A DNA stretch of 64,000 nucleotides from Brevundimonas subvibrioides (GTDB lineage Bacteria > Pseudomonadota > Alphaproteobacteria > Caulobacterales > Caulobacteraceae). The stretch is from contig NZ_CP114542.1 of assembly GCF_027271155.1 (NCBI RefSeq), forward strand, positions 1,860,001 through 1,924,000, read 5' to 3'. Below, piece after piece: positions 48,683-56,158 of the stretch. Both the position numbers and the translations under genes were made by a program. Every line of letters starts with the position of its first letter. Positions within the stretch are counted from its first letter, which is position 1. The notes under the pieces are model-generated. The model had not been told where the DNA came from and ran no database searches. It saw only the letters and a program-made list of their open reading frames with translations.

Positions 48683-49138
48683 ATGAACACCGGACCTCAC
48701 GCCTCGGGCGGCTATATTCTCGAAGAGCTGTCGCCGGGCATGGTGGCGATCAAGGACGTCACGGTGACCGAGGACCGCATCCAGCAGTTCGCCGAGGCGT
48801 CAGACGACTTCAACCCGGTCCACATGGACGAGGCCTTTGCCAGCAAAACCGCCTACCGGGGCCGCATCGCCCACGGCCTGCTCAGCGCCTCGTTCGGCTC
48901 GGCCGTGGTCGGCACCATCCTGCCGGGGGCCGGCGCCATCTATCTCAGCCAGACCCTGGCGTTCCACAGGCCGGTCCGGATCGGCGACGTCGTCCGCGCC
49001 CGCATCACCGTCGCGGCCGTGGATCAGGAATCGGCCCGCGTGACCCTGCGCACCGAAGGCTATGTCGGCGAGGACTGCATCATGGAAGGCGAGGCCATCG
49101 TCCGCGTCCCCCGCCGTCGCCGACCCGCCAGGGCCTGA
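48683..49138 (+). CDS. MaoC-family (R)-specific enoyl-CoA hydratase-like protein
   Basis: A 151-residue hotdog protein of the MaoC/PhaJ type. The hydratase motif is in DDFNPVHMDEAFASKTAYRGRIAHGLLSASFGSAVVGTILPG, with the catalytic Asp and His in place. Such enzymes convert trans-enoyl-CoA to (R)-3-hydroxyacyl-CoA for polyhydroxyalkanoate or fatty acid pathways. No phaC or fab gene is near. The ribF GTG follows after 11 bases, so co-transcription is likely. Confidence 0.87.
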   Translation: MNTGPHASGGYILEELSPGMVAIKDVTVTEDRIQQFAEASDDFNPVHMDEAFASKTAYRGRIAHGLLSASFGSAVVGTILPGAGAIYLSQTLAFHRPVRIGDVVRARITVAAVDQESARVTLRTEGYVGEDCIMEGEAIVRVPRRRRPARA

Positions 49139-49149
49139 CCGGCGCTCTC

Positions 49150-50097
49150 GTGCCGACCCGGATCATCAACGGCTGGCGCGACCTGCTCCCGGCGCAACGC
49201 GGGGTCGCCGCCGCGCTTGGCGCCTTCGACGGCGTGCACCGCGGCCATCAGGCCGTCATCGCCTCGGCCCGCGAGGCTTCGAAACGGCTGGACGCCCCCC
49301 TCGCCGTCGTCAGTTTCGAGCCGCACCCCCGCCGCTGGTTCCAGCCCGAGGCCGCGCCTTTCCGGCTCATGACGCCCGGCCAGATGGCCCGTGCGCTCGA
49401 ACCGCTGGGGGTCGAACATCTGTATCTCTTGCCCTTCGACGCCGAGATGGCCGGCATGTCGGATACGGAATTCGCGCATCGGGTCCTCTTCGAAGGCCTC
49501 GGTCTTCGGCACGCCGCGATCGGTTTCGACTTCACCTACGGAAAGGGCCGCACCGGGTCGCCCGACGCCCTGGCCCGGGCCGGCGCCGACCTCGGGTTCA
49601 GCGTCTCGGTCACAGACCGTATCGACGACATCGGCGGGCTGAAACTGTCCTCCAGCGCCGTGCGCGAGGCCCTGCACGCCGGCGACATGGCGCGCGCCGC
49701 CGCCATCCTCGGCCGCCCGTTCGCCATCGAGGGCGAGGTCGTCCATGGCGACAAGCGCGGCCGCACCATCGGCGTCCCGACTGCCAACGTCCGCCTCGGC
49801 GACTATATGCGCCCGGCCTATGGCGTCTATGCCACCCGCACCCGCCTGCCGGACGGCCGCGTCATCGACGGGGTCGCCAACCTGGGCGTCCGGCCGATGT
49901 TCGAGATCGCAGAGCCCCTGCTGGAGGTCTGGCTGTTCGACTTCTCGGGAGACCTCTACGGCCAGACGGTAGACACCGAGCTGGTCGCCCTGCTCCGCGG
50001 TGAGATGAAGTTCGACGGGCTCGACGCCCTGAAGGCGCAGATCGACAGCGACGCAAGGATGGCCAAAATCGTCTTGAACGGAGGAGACAAAGCATGA
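49150..50097 (+). CDS. ribF: Bifunctional riboflavin kinase / FAD synthetase (GTG start)
   Basis: Makes FMN and FAD from riboflavin. The 315-residue protein starts at GTG, 11 bases after the MaoC stop. The nucleotidyltransferase domain has ALGAFDGVHRGHQAVI and VVSFEPHPRRWFQPE; SSSAVREALHAGDMARA follows. The kinase domain begins at about residue 185 with EGEVVHGDKRGRTIGVPTANVRLGDYMRPAYGVYA. The stop overlaps the start of a small lipoprotein gene. In many alphaproteobacteria ribF lies upstream of ileS, and here it precedes ileS by 1.6 kb with lipoprotein genes on the other strand between. Confidence 0.94.
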   Translation: MPTRIINGWRDLLPAQRGVAAALGAFDGVHRGHQAVIASAREASKRLDAPLAVVSFEPHPRRWFQPEAAPFRLMTPGQMARALEPLGVEHLYLLPFDAEMAGMSDTEFAHRVLFEGLGLRHAAIGFDFTYGKGRTGSPDALARAGADLGFSVSVTDRIDDIGGLKLSSSAVREALHAGDMARAAAILGRPFAIEGEVVHGDKRGRTIGVPTANVRLGDYMRPAYGVYATRTRLPDGRVIDGVANLGVRPMFEIAEPLLEVWLFDFSGDLYGQTVDTELVALLRGEMKFDGLDALKAQIDSDARMAKIVLNGGDKA

Positions 50098-50267
50098 CGT
50101 TTGACCGGCCCGCCCTGCCTGCGATTTCGAGAATGATCCTGGCGGCCTTCCTCTGCACCTCCCTGTCCGGCTGCGTGACCGGCCTGGTGATGGCCGCCGC
50201 CTCCATGGACAGGGCTCAGCACGAGCGCGAGGCGCAAAGGCACAGCCAGCCCGCTCCGGGCGAGTAG
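50094..50267 (+). CDS. Very small lipoprotein coupled to ribF
   Basis: A 57-residue protein whose ATG overlaps the ribF stop (ATGA). A short basic start, then a hydrophobic stretch RMILAAFLCTSLSGC with lipobox LSGC (Cys at 27), and a charged tail rich in Arg, Glu and Gln (MDRAQHEREAQRHSQPAPGE). I do not recognise it. Coupling to ribF and the clear lipobox support a real gene. Confidence 0.6.
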   Translation: MTFDRPALPAISRMILAAFLCTSLSGCVTGLVMAAASMDRAQHEREAQRHSQPAPGE

Positions 50268-50321
50268 GCCCGGGCGACAGCGCCGGAGGCAACAACGAGA
50301 CCCAACGGCACTGATCGGGCC

Positions 50322-50870
50322 TCAGCCCGCCGCCTCGGCCACCTTCATCAGTTCGTCGTGCACCGAAGTCTCGCCGTCGATGATGTCATCGACCTTCCAG
50401 TTGATGCCTTCGCGCACCAGCTTCAGCCTGAGCGTCTTCGCCTCGCCCAGGTTGGTGAAGGCGACATTGGCTTCGGCCGCATTGGGCGCGGACTGGGCGA
50501 CGGCGAGGGCGGTGACGGCGAAGTCTCCCTGATCCTGGCACGCGCACAACGGGTCATGGTCAAGCGTCGGCACCTCTCCGTTCGCCGCACGGAAATCGGC
50601 CCCGACCAGGGCGTTCAGCGTGCGCGAGAACAGGGGCTCCCGCCCCGGCTCGGGTGGTTCGCCCTTTGGCCCACCGGCGACGTACTGGGCATAGAGCGCC
50701 CGCACGAAGGGCTCCGGCCCTTCGCTCTGCGCGGCATAGACCGCCTCTCGGGTGCCGGTCGCCGGAACAGCATCGGACGTCGAGGCGTCGGCCGGTGTCG
50801 ACGTCTCTTCCGGTGCCGAACAGGCCGCCAGGCCCAGAGCCAGTGCCGCAGCGGGAATCAGACGATGCAT
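50322..50870 (-). CDS. DUF3828-like lipoprotein (second of pair)
   Basis: A 182-residue lipoprotein. Signal ends in ALGLAACS (lipobox, Cys at about 17) followed by a Thr/Ser/Ala linker. The domain contains FVRALYAQYV, DPLCACQDQGDFAVTALAVAQS and LRLKLVREGINWKVDDIIDGE, a pattern that resembles DUF3828. The ATG at 50870 shares its A with the stop of the upstream paralogue (TGATG), so the two are coupled. The C-x-C-Q-D motif is conserved between the two. The function is unknown; the fold resembles NTF2-like periplasmic proteins. Confidence 0.75.
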   Translation of the reverse strand: MHRLIPAAALALGLAACSAPEETSTPADASTSDAVPATGTREAVYAAQSEGPEPFVRALYAQYVAGGPKGEPPEPGREPLFSRTLNALVGADFRAANGEVPTLDHDPLCACQDQGDFAVTALAVAQSAPNAAEANVAFTNLGEAKTLRLKLVREGINWKVDDIIDGETSVHDELMKVAEAAG

Positions 50871-51439
50871 CACTGCCCCCTCGCGTCTTCAGCCAGCATC
50901 GCGGCCGTCGAAGCGGCGACACCCTGCTTCAACGGCGGCTCGCCGACCATCGAATGGCCCTCGCCATAGACGATATCGTCCACCTTCCAGGCCTTGCCTT
51001 CCCGCACCAGTTTCAGGGTCTCGTGGGTGATCTTCCCGTCATCGCCCATCGCGAAGGCCACGACGGCATCGGCGCTGTCGGCACCGGTCGAGGCGACGGC
51101 GAGTGACGTCACGCGCAGCCTGTCCCAGTCCTGGCAGTCGCAGATCGGATCGGCCTCCAGATAGCCGATGCCCCCGGCCTCCTCTCCATCGGCGTCCAGC
51201 AAGGCCTGGGTGCCGGCCGACCACGGGTCCTCGGGGCCTGTCGATCCGGGTGTGTCGCCATAGGCGGCGAACAGGGCCCGGACGAAGGCCTCGGCACCGG
51301 CCGTATCCGCGCCCTGACCCGACGCCGCGGCAGGGGCCGATGCCCCGGCGCTGGCGGGTTCGGCAACGCCCTGATCGCAGGCCGCCAGGGACAAGCCCAG
51401 GGCGGTCAGGGCCACCAGGGCCGATGATTGAACGCGCAT
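50870..51439 (-). CDS. DUF3828-like lipoprotein (first of pair)
   Basis: A 189-residue lipoprotein with lipobox LSLAAC (Cys at about 21) and an Ala/Ser/Gly linker. The domain is aligned with its neighbour: FVRALFAAYG, DPICDCQDWDRLRVTSLAVAST and LKLVREGKAWKVDDIVYGE. The tandem arrangement with the paralogue indicates a local duplication. It is divergent from ileS. Confidence 0.75.
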   Translation of the reverse strand: MRVQSSALVALTALGLSLAACDQGVAEPASAGASAPAAASGQGADTAGAEAFVRALFAAYGDTPGSTGPEDPWSAGTQALLDADGEEAGGIGYLEADPICDCQDWDRLRVTSLAVASTGADSADAVVAFAMGDDGKITHETLKLVREGKAWKVDDIVYGEGHSMVGEPPLKQGVAASTAAMLAEDARGQ

Positions 51440-51535
51440 GATCCACTCCTGTGGCGCGTTTCGCGCCGTTTCGCAGGGACGTTAGCCGAACGCGCCGCTT
51501 TTCCCAGCCCCCGCGCCCTGATAGGACGATGGCCC

Positions 51536-51583
51536 ATGGACGCGCGCCGGATCATTCCGATCGAGATTAGCCGCCCGGCGTAG
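51536..51583 (+). CDS. Candidate Ile-rich leader peptide before ileS
   Basis: A 15-codon reading frame, MDARRIIPIEISRPA, with four Ile codons (ATC, ATT, ATC, ATT) in seven positions. AGGA lies about 9 bases before the ATG. It ends 89 bases before ileS. Just after, CGGCG pairs with CGCCG across TAG, and GGGGC with GCCCC across CTGACC, while CCCGGCG can alternatively pair with CGCCGGG further on. This layout resembles a transcription attenuator. GC-rich DNA forms such hairpins easily, so it is only a candidate. Confidence 0.4.
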   Translation: MDARRIIPIEISRPA

Positions 51584-51672
51584 CGCCGACGGGGCCTGAC
51601 CGCCCCCGCGCCCGCCGGGATTGCCAGCCGACCTCACCCGACGCCCCCATCAGATTGCCCGAGACCAGACGT

Positions 51673-54636
51673 ATGGCCGACGACGCCCCCCCTACCGAAT
51701 CCGCCCCCGAATCCTCCACCGGCCGCGACTATCGCGAGACCGTCTTCCTGCCCGAGACGCCCTTCCCGATGCGCGGCGGCCTGCCCCAGAAGGAACCGCT
51801 GATCCTGGAACAGTGGGGCGACCTCTATTCCACCCTGCGCACGCAGCGTCAGGCCGAAGGCGCACCCCTCTACGTCCTCCACGACGGCCCACCCTATGCC
51901 AATGGCGACATCCACATCGGCCACGCCCTGAACAAGACGCTGAAGGACTTCGTCGTCCGGTCTCGCTTCCTGCTGGGCTACGACGTCGACTTCGTGCCCG
52001 GCTGGGACTGCCACGGCCTGCCGATCGAGTGGAAGATCGAGGAACAGTACCGCGCGAAGGGCCGCCGCAAGGACGAGGTCTCCAAGGCCGAGTTCCGCGC
52101 CGCCTGCCGCGAATACGCCGCGGGCTGGATCGAGGTTCAGAAGGCCCAGTTCCTGCGCCTCGGCATCACCGGCGACTTCGCCAACCGCTACGCCACGATG
52201 GACTATGCGTCCGAGGCCGCCATCGTGAAGGAGTTCCACAAGTTCAAGAACTCCGGCCAGCTGTATCGCGGCTCCAAGCCGGTCATGTGGTCGCCGGTCG
52301 AGCGCACCGCCCTGGCCGACGCCGAGATCGAGTACCACGACCACGTCTCGCCCACGATCTGGGTCAAATTCCCGGTCATCGCCGCGACCGACGATCATCC
52401 CGACGACCTGCTGGCCTTCCGCCACCAGACCCCGGCCGTCGTCATCTGGACGACCACGCCCTGGACCATCCCGGCCAACCGCGCGATCAGCTTCGGCCCG
52501 GAGATCGCCTATGGCCTGTATGAGGTCCAGTCGATGGAGACCGGCCTCGAGTTCGAGCCCTGGGCGAAACAGGGCGACCGGCTGATCCTGGCCGACAAGC
52601 TGGCCGAGGACGTCTTCAGGGCCGCGAAGATCGCCACCTGGACCCGTCTGGACGACATCAACCCCTCCGGCCTGGTCTGTGCCCACCCTCTGGCGGAGCT
52701 GGATGACGGCTATCGCTTCAACGTGCCCCTGCTGGACGGCGACCACGTCACCGACGATGCGGGCACCGGCTTCGTCCACACCGCCCCCGGCCATGGCGCG
52801 GACGACTTCGAGGTCTGGAAGGCCCACGGCCATCATGAGGTGCCCGACACGGTCGACCCGGACGGCGCCTACTATCCGTCCGTCCCCCTGTTCGCAGGCC
52901 TCAAGGTGCTGGAGACCGAGGGCAAGAAGACCGGCAAGTTCGGCAGTGCCAACCCCGCCGTGATCGAAAAGCTGATCGAGGCCGGCACCCTCCTGGCTCG
53001 CGGTCGCCTCGAACACAGCTACCCGCACAGCTGGCGCTCCAAGGCCCCGGTGATCTTCCGCAACACCCCCCAGTGGTTCATCCGCATGGACAAGGCGCTG
53101 GACCATGCCGACGGCGCGACCCTGCGCGAGACGGCGCTCGCCGCCATCGACCAGACCGACTTCCACCCCGCCGCCGGCAAGAACCGCATCCGCAGCATGG
53201 TCGAGGGCCGCCCCGACTGGCTGATCAGCCGCCAGCGCGCCTGGGGCACGCCTCTGGCCATGTTCGTCGACAAACACACCGGCCAGCCCCTGCATGACCC
53301 CGAGGTCGATGCTCGCATCGTCGCCGCGATCGAGGAAGGCGGCGCTGACGCCTGGTACACCCGCCCCGACAGCGACTTCCTCGGCCTGCACGACCCGGCC
53401 AGTTACGAGAAGATCGAGGACATCCTCGACGTCTGGTTCGATTCAGGCTGCACCCACGCCTTTACGCTCGAGACTCGCGACCCGGCCCACGGCTACACCG
53501 GCGACCGCCCGTCGCACTGGCCCGCCAACCTGTATCTCGAAGGCTCGGACCAGCATCGCGGCTGGTTCCAGTCCAACCTGCTCGAGGGCTCCGGCACCCG
53601 CGGCCGCGCCCCCTATGACGCCGTCCTGACCCACGGCTTCACCCAGGACGAGAACGGGGAGAAGATGTCCAAGTCGCGGGGCAATACGACCGACCCCGCC
53701 GTCGTCATCAAGGAGAGCGGGGCCGACATCCTGCGCCTGTGGGTCGCCCTGGTGGACTATGCCGAGGACCAGCGGATCGGGAAGCAGATCCTCCAGACCA
53801 CGGTCGACGCCTATCGCAAGCTGCGCAACACCGTCCGCTATCTGCTGGGCGCCCTGGCCGATTTCGACGAGGCCGAGCGCGTGCCTTACGCCGACATGCC
53901 GCCGCTGGAGCGGTTCATCCTGCACCGCCTGTGGGAGCTCGATCTGCAGGTCCGCGGGGCCTATGAGACCTACCGCTTCCAGGACGTGGTCCGCCCGGTG
54001 CTGGAGTTCTGCGCCGGCGACCTGTCGGCGCTCTATTTCGACATCCGCAAGGACAGCCTCTACTGCGACCGTCCCGACGCGATCCGTCGCCGCGCGGCGC
54101 GGACGGTGATGCAGGAGGTCTTCCTGCGCCTGACCGCCTGGCTCGCCCCCCTGACCCCCTTCACCATGGAAGAGGCCTGGACGACCCGCTATCCGGACGC
54201 GGGCACGAACTGCGCGCGGGTGATCCCGGAAACGCCGGCGGAATGGCGGAATCCGGACGAGGCGGCGCGGTGGGCGAAGGTGAACCGCGTGATTTCTGCG
54301 GTCAACGACGAGTTGGAACAACAGCGGCGCGACAAGATCATTGGTGGTGCACTCGACGCCTCGGTCGACGTAGACCTCGATCAGAAGAGCCTGTCCGCTT
54401 TTGAGGGTCTTGATGCTGCAGAGGTATTCCGCACGAGCATCGCGACGCTGAAACTCGGCTTTGAAGTCGACCTACCCGGTGCCGATTTTGTTGGCGTCAG
54501 AGTTTCCTTGGCGACCGACCCCAAATGCGCCCGCTCCTGGCGTCGCGTCCCCGACGTCGGCTCCGACCCTGCATACCCCGACCTCAGCGCCCGCGATGCC
54601 GATGCGGTGCGGTGGTGGGACGCCAGGCATGCGTGA
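51673..54636 (+). CDS. ileS: Isoleucyl-tRNA synthetase
   Basis: Charges tRNA-Ile and edits valine. Start at 51673; 987 residues. The class I HIGH motif is at about 81 (HIGHALNK), and KMSKS is at about 664-668 (GEKMSKSRGN). The CP1 editing domain lies between (WTTTPWTIPANRAISFGP). The anticodon domain follows. The C-terminal zinc site of bacterial IleRS is degenerate: PKCARSWRRVPDVGSDPAYPDLSARD keeps one of the four usual cysteines. The stretch around 54330-54520 is visibly less GC-rich than the rest. A candidate leader peptide lies upstream. Confidence 0.96.
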   Translation: MADDAPPTESAPESSTGRDYRETVFLPETPFPMRGGLPQKEPLILEQWGDLYSTLRTQRQAEGAPLYVLHDGPPYANGDIHIGHALNKTLKDFVVRSRFLLGYDVDFVPGWDCHGLPIEWKIEEQYRAKGRRKDEVSKAEFRAACREYAAGWIEVQKAQFLRLGITGDFANRYATMDYASEAAIVKEFHKFKNSGQLYRGSKPVMWSPVERTALADAEIEYHDHVSPTIWVKFPVIAATDDHPDDLLAFRHQTPAVVIWTTTPWTIPANRAISFGPEIAYGLYEVQSMETGLEFEPWAKQGDRLILADKLAEDVFRAAKIATWTRLDDINPSGLVCAHPLAELDDGYRFNVPLLDGDHVTDDAGTGFVHTAPGHGADDFEVWKAHGHHEVPDTVDPDGAYYPSVPLFAGLKVLETEGKKTGKFGSANPAVIEKLIEAGTLLARGRLEHSYPHSWRSKAPVIFRNTPQWFIRMDKALDHADGATLRETALAAIDQTDFHPAAGKNRIRSMVEGRPDWLISRQRAWGTPLAMFVDKHTGQPLHDPEVDARIVAAIEEGGADAWYTRPDSDFLGLHDPASYEKIEDILDVWFDSGCTHAFTLETRDPAHGYTGDRPSHWPANLYLEGSDQHRGWFQSNLLEGSGTRGRAPYDAVLTHGFTQDENGEKMSKSRGNTTDPAVVIKESGADILRLWVALVDYAEDQRIGKQILQTTVDAYRKLRNTVRYLLGALADFDEAERVPYADMPPLERFILHRLWELDLQVRGAYETYRFQDVVRPVLEFCAGDLSALYFDIRKDSLYCDRPDAIRRRAARTVMQEVFLRLTAWLAPLTPFTMEEAWTTRYPDAGTNCARVIPETPAEWRNPDEAARWAKVNRVISAVNDELEQQRRDKIIGGALDASVDVDLDQKSLSAFEGLDAAEVFRTSIATLKLGFEVDLPGADFVGVRVSLATDPKCARSWRRVPDVGSDPAYPDLSARDADAVRWWDARHA

Positions 54637-54642
54637 CGTTCA

Positions 54643-54809
54643 CCCTCTCCCAGAGGGAGAGGGCTTGAGCGCCTGGGAGCGTAGCGATCAGACTTGCGCG
54701 AAAGGGTGAGGGGTTACGGTGCGAACCGGTGAGGGCTTAACCCCTCACCCTTTCGGCTGGCGCATCGCTGCGCTCTGCGAGCCTCAAGCCCTCTCCCTCC
54801 GGGAGAGGG
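54643..54809. repeat. Long imperfect palindrome between ileS and COQ9 genes
   Basis: Arms of about 73 bases (54643-54715 and 54738-54809) are imperfect reverse complements. The outer parts CCCTCTCCC-GAGGGAGAGGGCTTGAG and the inner parts AAAGGGTGAGGGGTTA match best, with differences in the middle. The whole could fold into one long hairpin and would block convergent transcripts of ileS and the COQ9-like gene, whose stop is at 54811. It is likely a mobile extragenic palindrome of the same general kind as the one at 55956. Confidence 0.75.
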
Positions 54810-54810
54810 A

Positions 54811-55473
54811 TCACACCTGCCCGTATCGCATCCGGCTCAGGAACTCCGTCGCCCGCCTGACCGGCGCGTCCAGATCCATGCCCGCCTTCCACTTCTCGAA
54901 GGCCATCACGTTCTCGATCCGCGCCCGCACGAAGGCTTCCGCCCGCTCACGCCCCTCGAACCAGCGCATCGTCAGCGCCGGAATCAATATCCCCGACAGG
55001 ATCGTCCGCTTCGAATAGTGGTTCCAGTCGGTCGCCGTATCGCCCGCCCAGCGCCACAGGTGGTCCGCGCTCTCCCAGGCCAGGCCCAGCCCAAGGTCGG
55101 CATGGGTCGGCAGGGCCAGGAAGCCGGCGCACTTTTTCGTCGCCTCCAGATCGGCCGCGCCCGCCTCCATCCGCGCCGAAACCGCAGCGAAGATCCTGTC
55201 GCGAATCTTCATCGCGCCGGGCTCGCCCAGCGCGTCCAGCGCCCGGGCGTCGTGCCTGCGCGACAGCAAGGCGGCCAGATCGCGCGGACCATTGGGCAGC
55301 AGCAGGTCCTGATCGCCCTGGGACAGGCCGTTTTCGGCGCAGGCCGCGCGGACCATACGGCCGCTCCAGCCGTGCGTCGGCGCCAGCCGGACGGCTGCGT
55401 CCAGCACGGCCTGTTCCATCCGGTCGCCCCAGTCACCCGGGGCCTCATTCGAGAGATGTGGCGTATCGGTCAT
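54811..55473 (-). CDS. COQ9-family ubiquinone biosynthesis protein
   Basis: A 220-residue helical protein of the COQ9/TetR-like fold that binds lipids and supports the hydroxylase steps of ubiquinone synthesis. The N-terminal helix-turn-helix-like part is [27 protein letters not shown]. The COQ9 stretch [31 protein letters not shown] is well conserved, and the C-terminal amphipathic helix follows. It is divergent from rpsU, a common alphaproteobacterial arrangement. Confidence 0.92.
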   Translation of the reverse strand: MTDTPHLSNEAPGDWGDRMEQAVLDAAVRLAPTHGWSGRMVRAACAENGLSQGDQDLLLPNGPRDLAALLSRRHDARALDALGEPGAMKIRDRIFAAVSARMEAGAADLEATKKCAGFLALPTHADLGLGLAWESADHLWRWAGDTATDWNHYSKRTILSGILIPALTMRWFEGRERAEAFVRARIENVMAFEKWKAGMDLDAPVRRATEFLSRMRYGQV

Positions 55474-55494
55474 GACCTCACTCTACTCTTGTCA

Positions 55495-55523
55495 TCCCCG
55501 ACGCGCGACAGCGCGATCGGGGA
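55495..55523. repeat. REP-like hairpin upstream of rpsU
   Basis: TCCCCGA (55495-55501) pairs with TCGGGGA (55517-55523), with additional CGCG pairing toward the loop. The same ATCCCCGA-type hairpin is common between genes of Caulobacteraceae. It lies 22 bases upstream of the COQ9 start and about 140 bases before rpsU, between the two divergent genes. It may be a dispersed extragenic palindrome with no direct role. Confidence 0.55.
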
Positions 55524-55659
55524 CGCGACGATCTGGACAGGGTGGCAGGCTTGGTGTATCCGCACGCCTTCGCTCGCCGGGCTGTCGCCCGCGGGAACCG
55601 ATTTTACTTGTCTGCCCGCCTCTCACAGGACGCGGCGGGCGGCCAAAGGAGAGTTCAAC

Positions 55660-55899
55660 CTGGTACAGATTTTCGTTCGCGATAATAACGTCGATCAAGC
55701 CCTGAAAGCCCTCAAGAAGAAGATGCAGCGCGAAGGCAGCTTCCGGGAAATGAAGCGCCACGTGCACTACGAGAAGCCCTCGGAGAAGCGCGCCCGCCAG
55801 AAGGCCGAGGCCGTTCGCCGCGCCCGCAAACTGGCCCGCAAGCGCATGCAGCGCGAAGGCCTGCTGCCCCCTCCCAAGCCCCGCGTCCCGCGCCCGTAA
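55660..55899 (+). CDS. rpsU: 30S ribosomal protein S21 (apparent CTG start)
   Basis: S21 helps mRNA binding and initiation on the 30S subunit. The frame encodes [57 protein letters not shown], unmistakable S21, followed by a Pro/Arg tail. The codon where Met is expected is CTG (55660-55662), and AAAGGAGAG ends 6 bases upstream, ideal spacing. No ATG, GTG or TTG lies in frame nearby; the next in-frame ATG (in KKKMQREG) would remove the conserved N-terminus. The protein is therefore most likely initiated at CTG, 79 residues long. A strong terminator follows. Confidence 0.9.
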   Translation: MVQIFVRDNNVDQALKALKKKMQREGSFREMKRHVHYEKPSEKRARQKAEAVRRARKLARKRMQREGLLPPPKPRVPRP

Positions 55900-55925
55900 G
55901 GGTTCGCGAAGACCGAGATTTCAAA

Positions 55926-55950
55926 GGCCGCTCGAAAGAGCGGCCTTTTT
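55926..55950 (+). terminator. Intrinsic terminator after rpsU
   Basis: A perfect 8-bp stem, GGCCGCTC with GAGCGGCC, closes a GAAA tetraloop and is followed by five T residues. It lies 26 bases past the rpsU stop and is the clearest terminator in the window. Confidence 0.92.
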
Positions 55951-55955
55951 CGTTT

Positions 55956-56149
55956 CCTTCTCCCCTTGCGGGAGAAGGTGCCCCGAAGGGGCGGATGAGG
56001 GGTACGAAGACGCAGACGGAATGAGCCGAGCAGAGTTGCAACTGGCAAGACCGGAAGGCACCCCTCATCCGACCTCGCGGAGCCTGTCCTCCGGCCGATC
56101 GAAGATCGGACCGGGGGGCTCGGCCACCTTCTCCCGCAAGGGGAGAAGG
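55956..56149. repeat. Long imperfect palindrome after the rpsU terminator
   Basis: Outer arms CCTTCTCCCCTTGCGGGAGA (55956-55975) and TCTCCCGCAAGGGGAGAAGG (56130-56149) are complementary over 20 bases. Inner parts GGATGAGGGG (55993-56002) and CCCCTCATCC (56061-56070) also pair. The loop region has several short stems. It is the second long palindrome within 1.5 kb and falls between the convergent rpsU and ABC-2 permease genes. Confidence 0.75.
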
Positions 56150-56158
56150 AAACTGACC

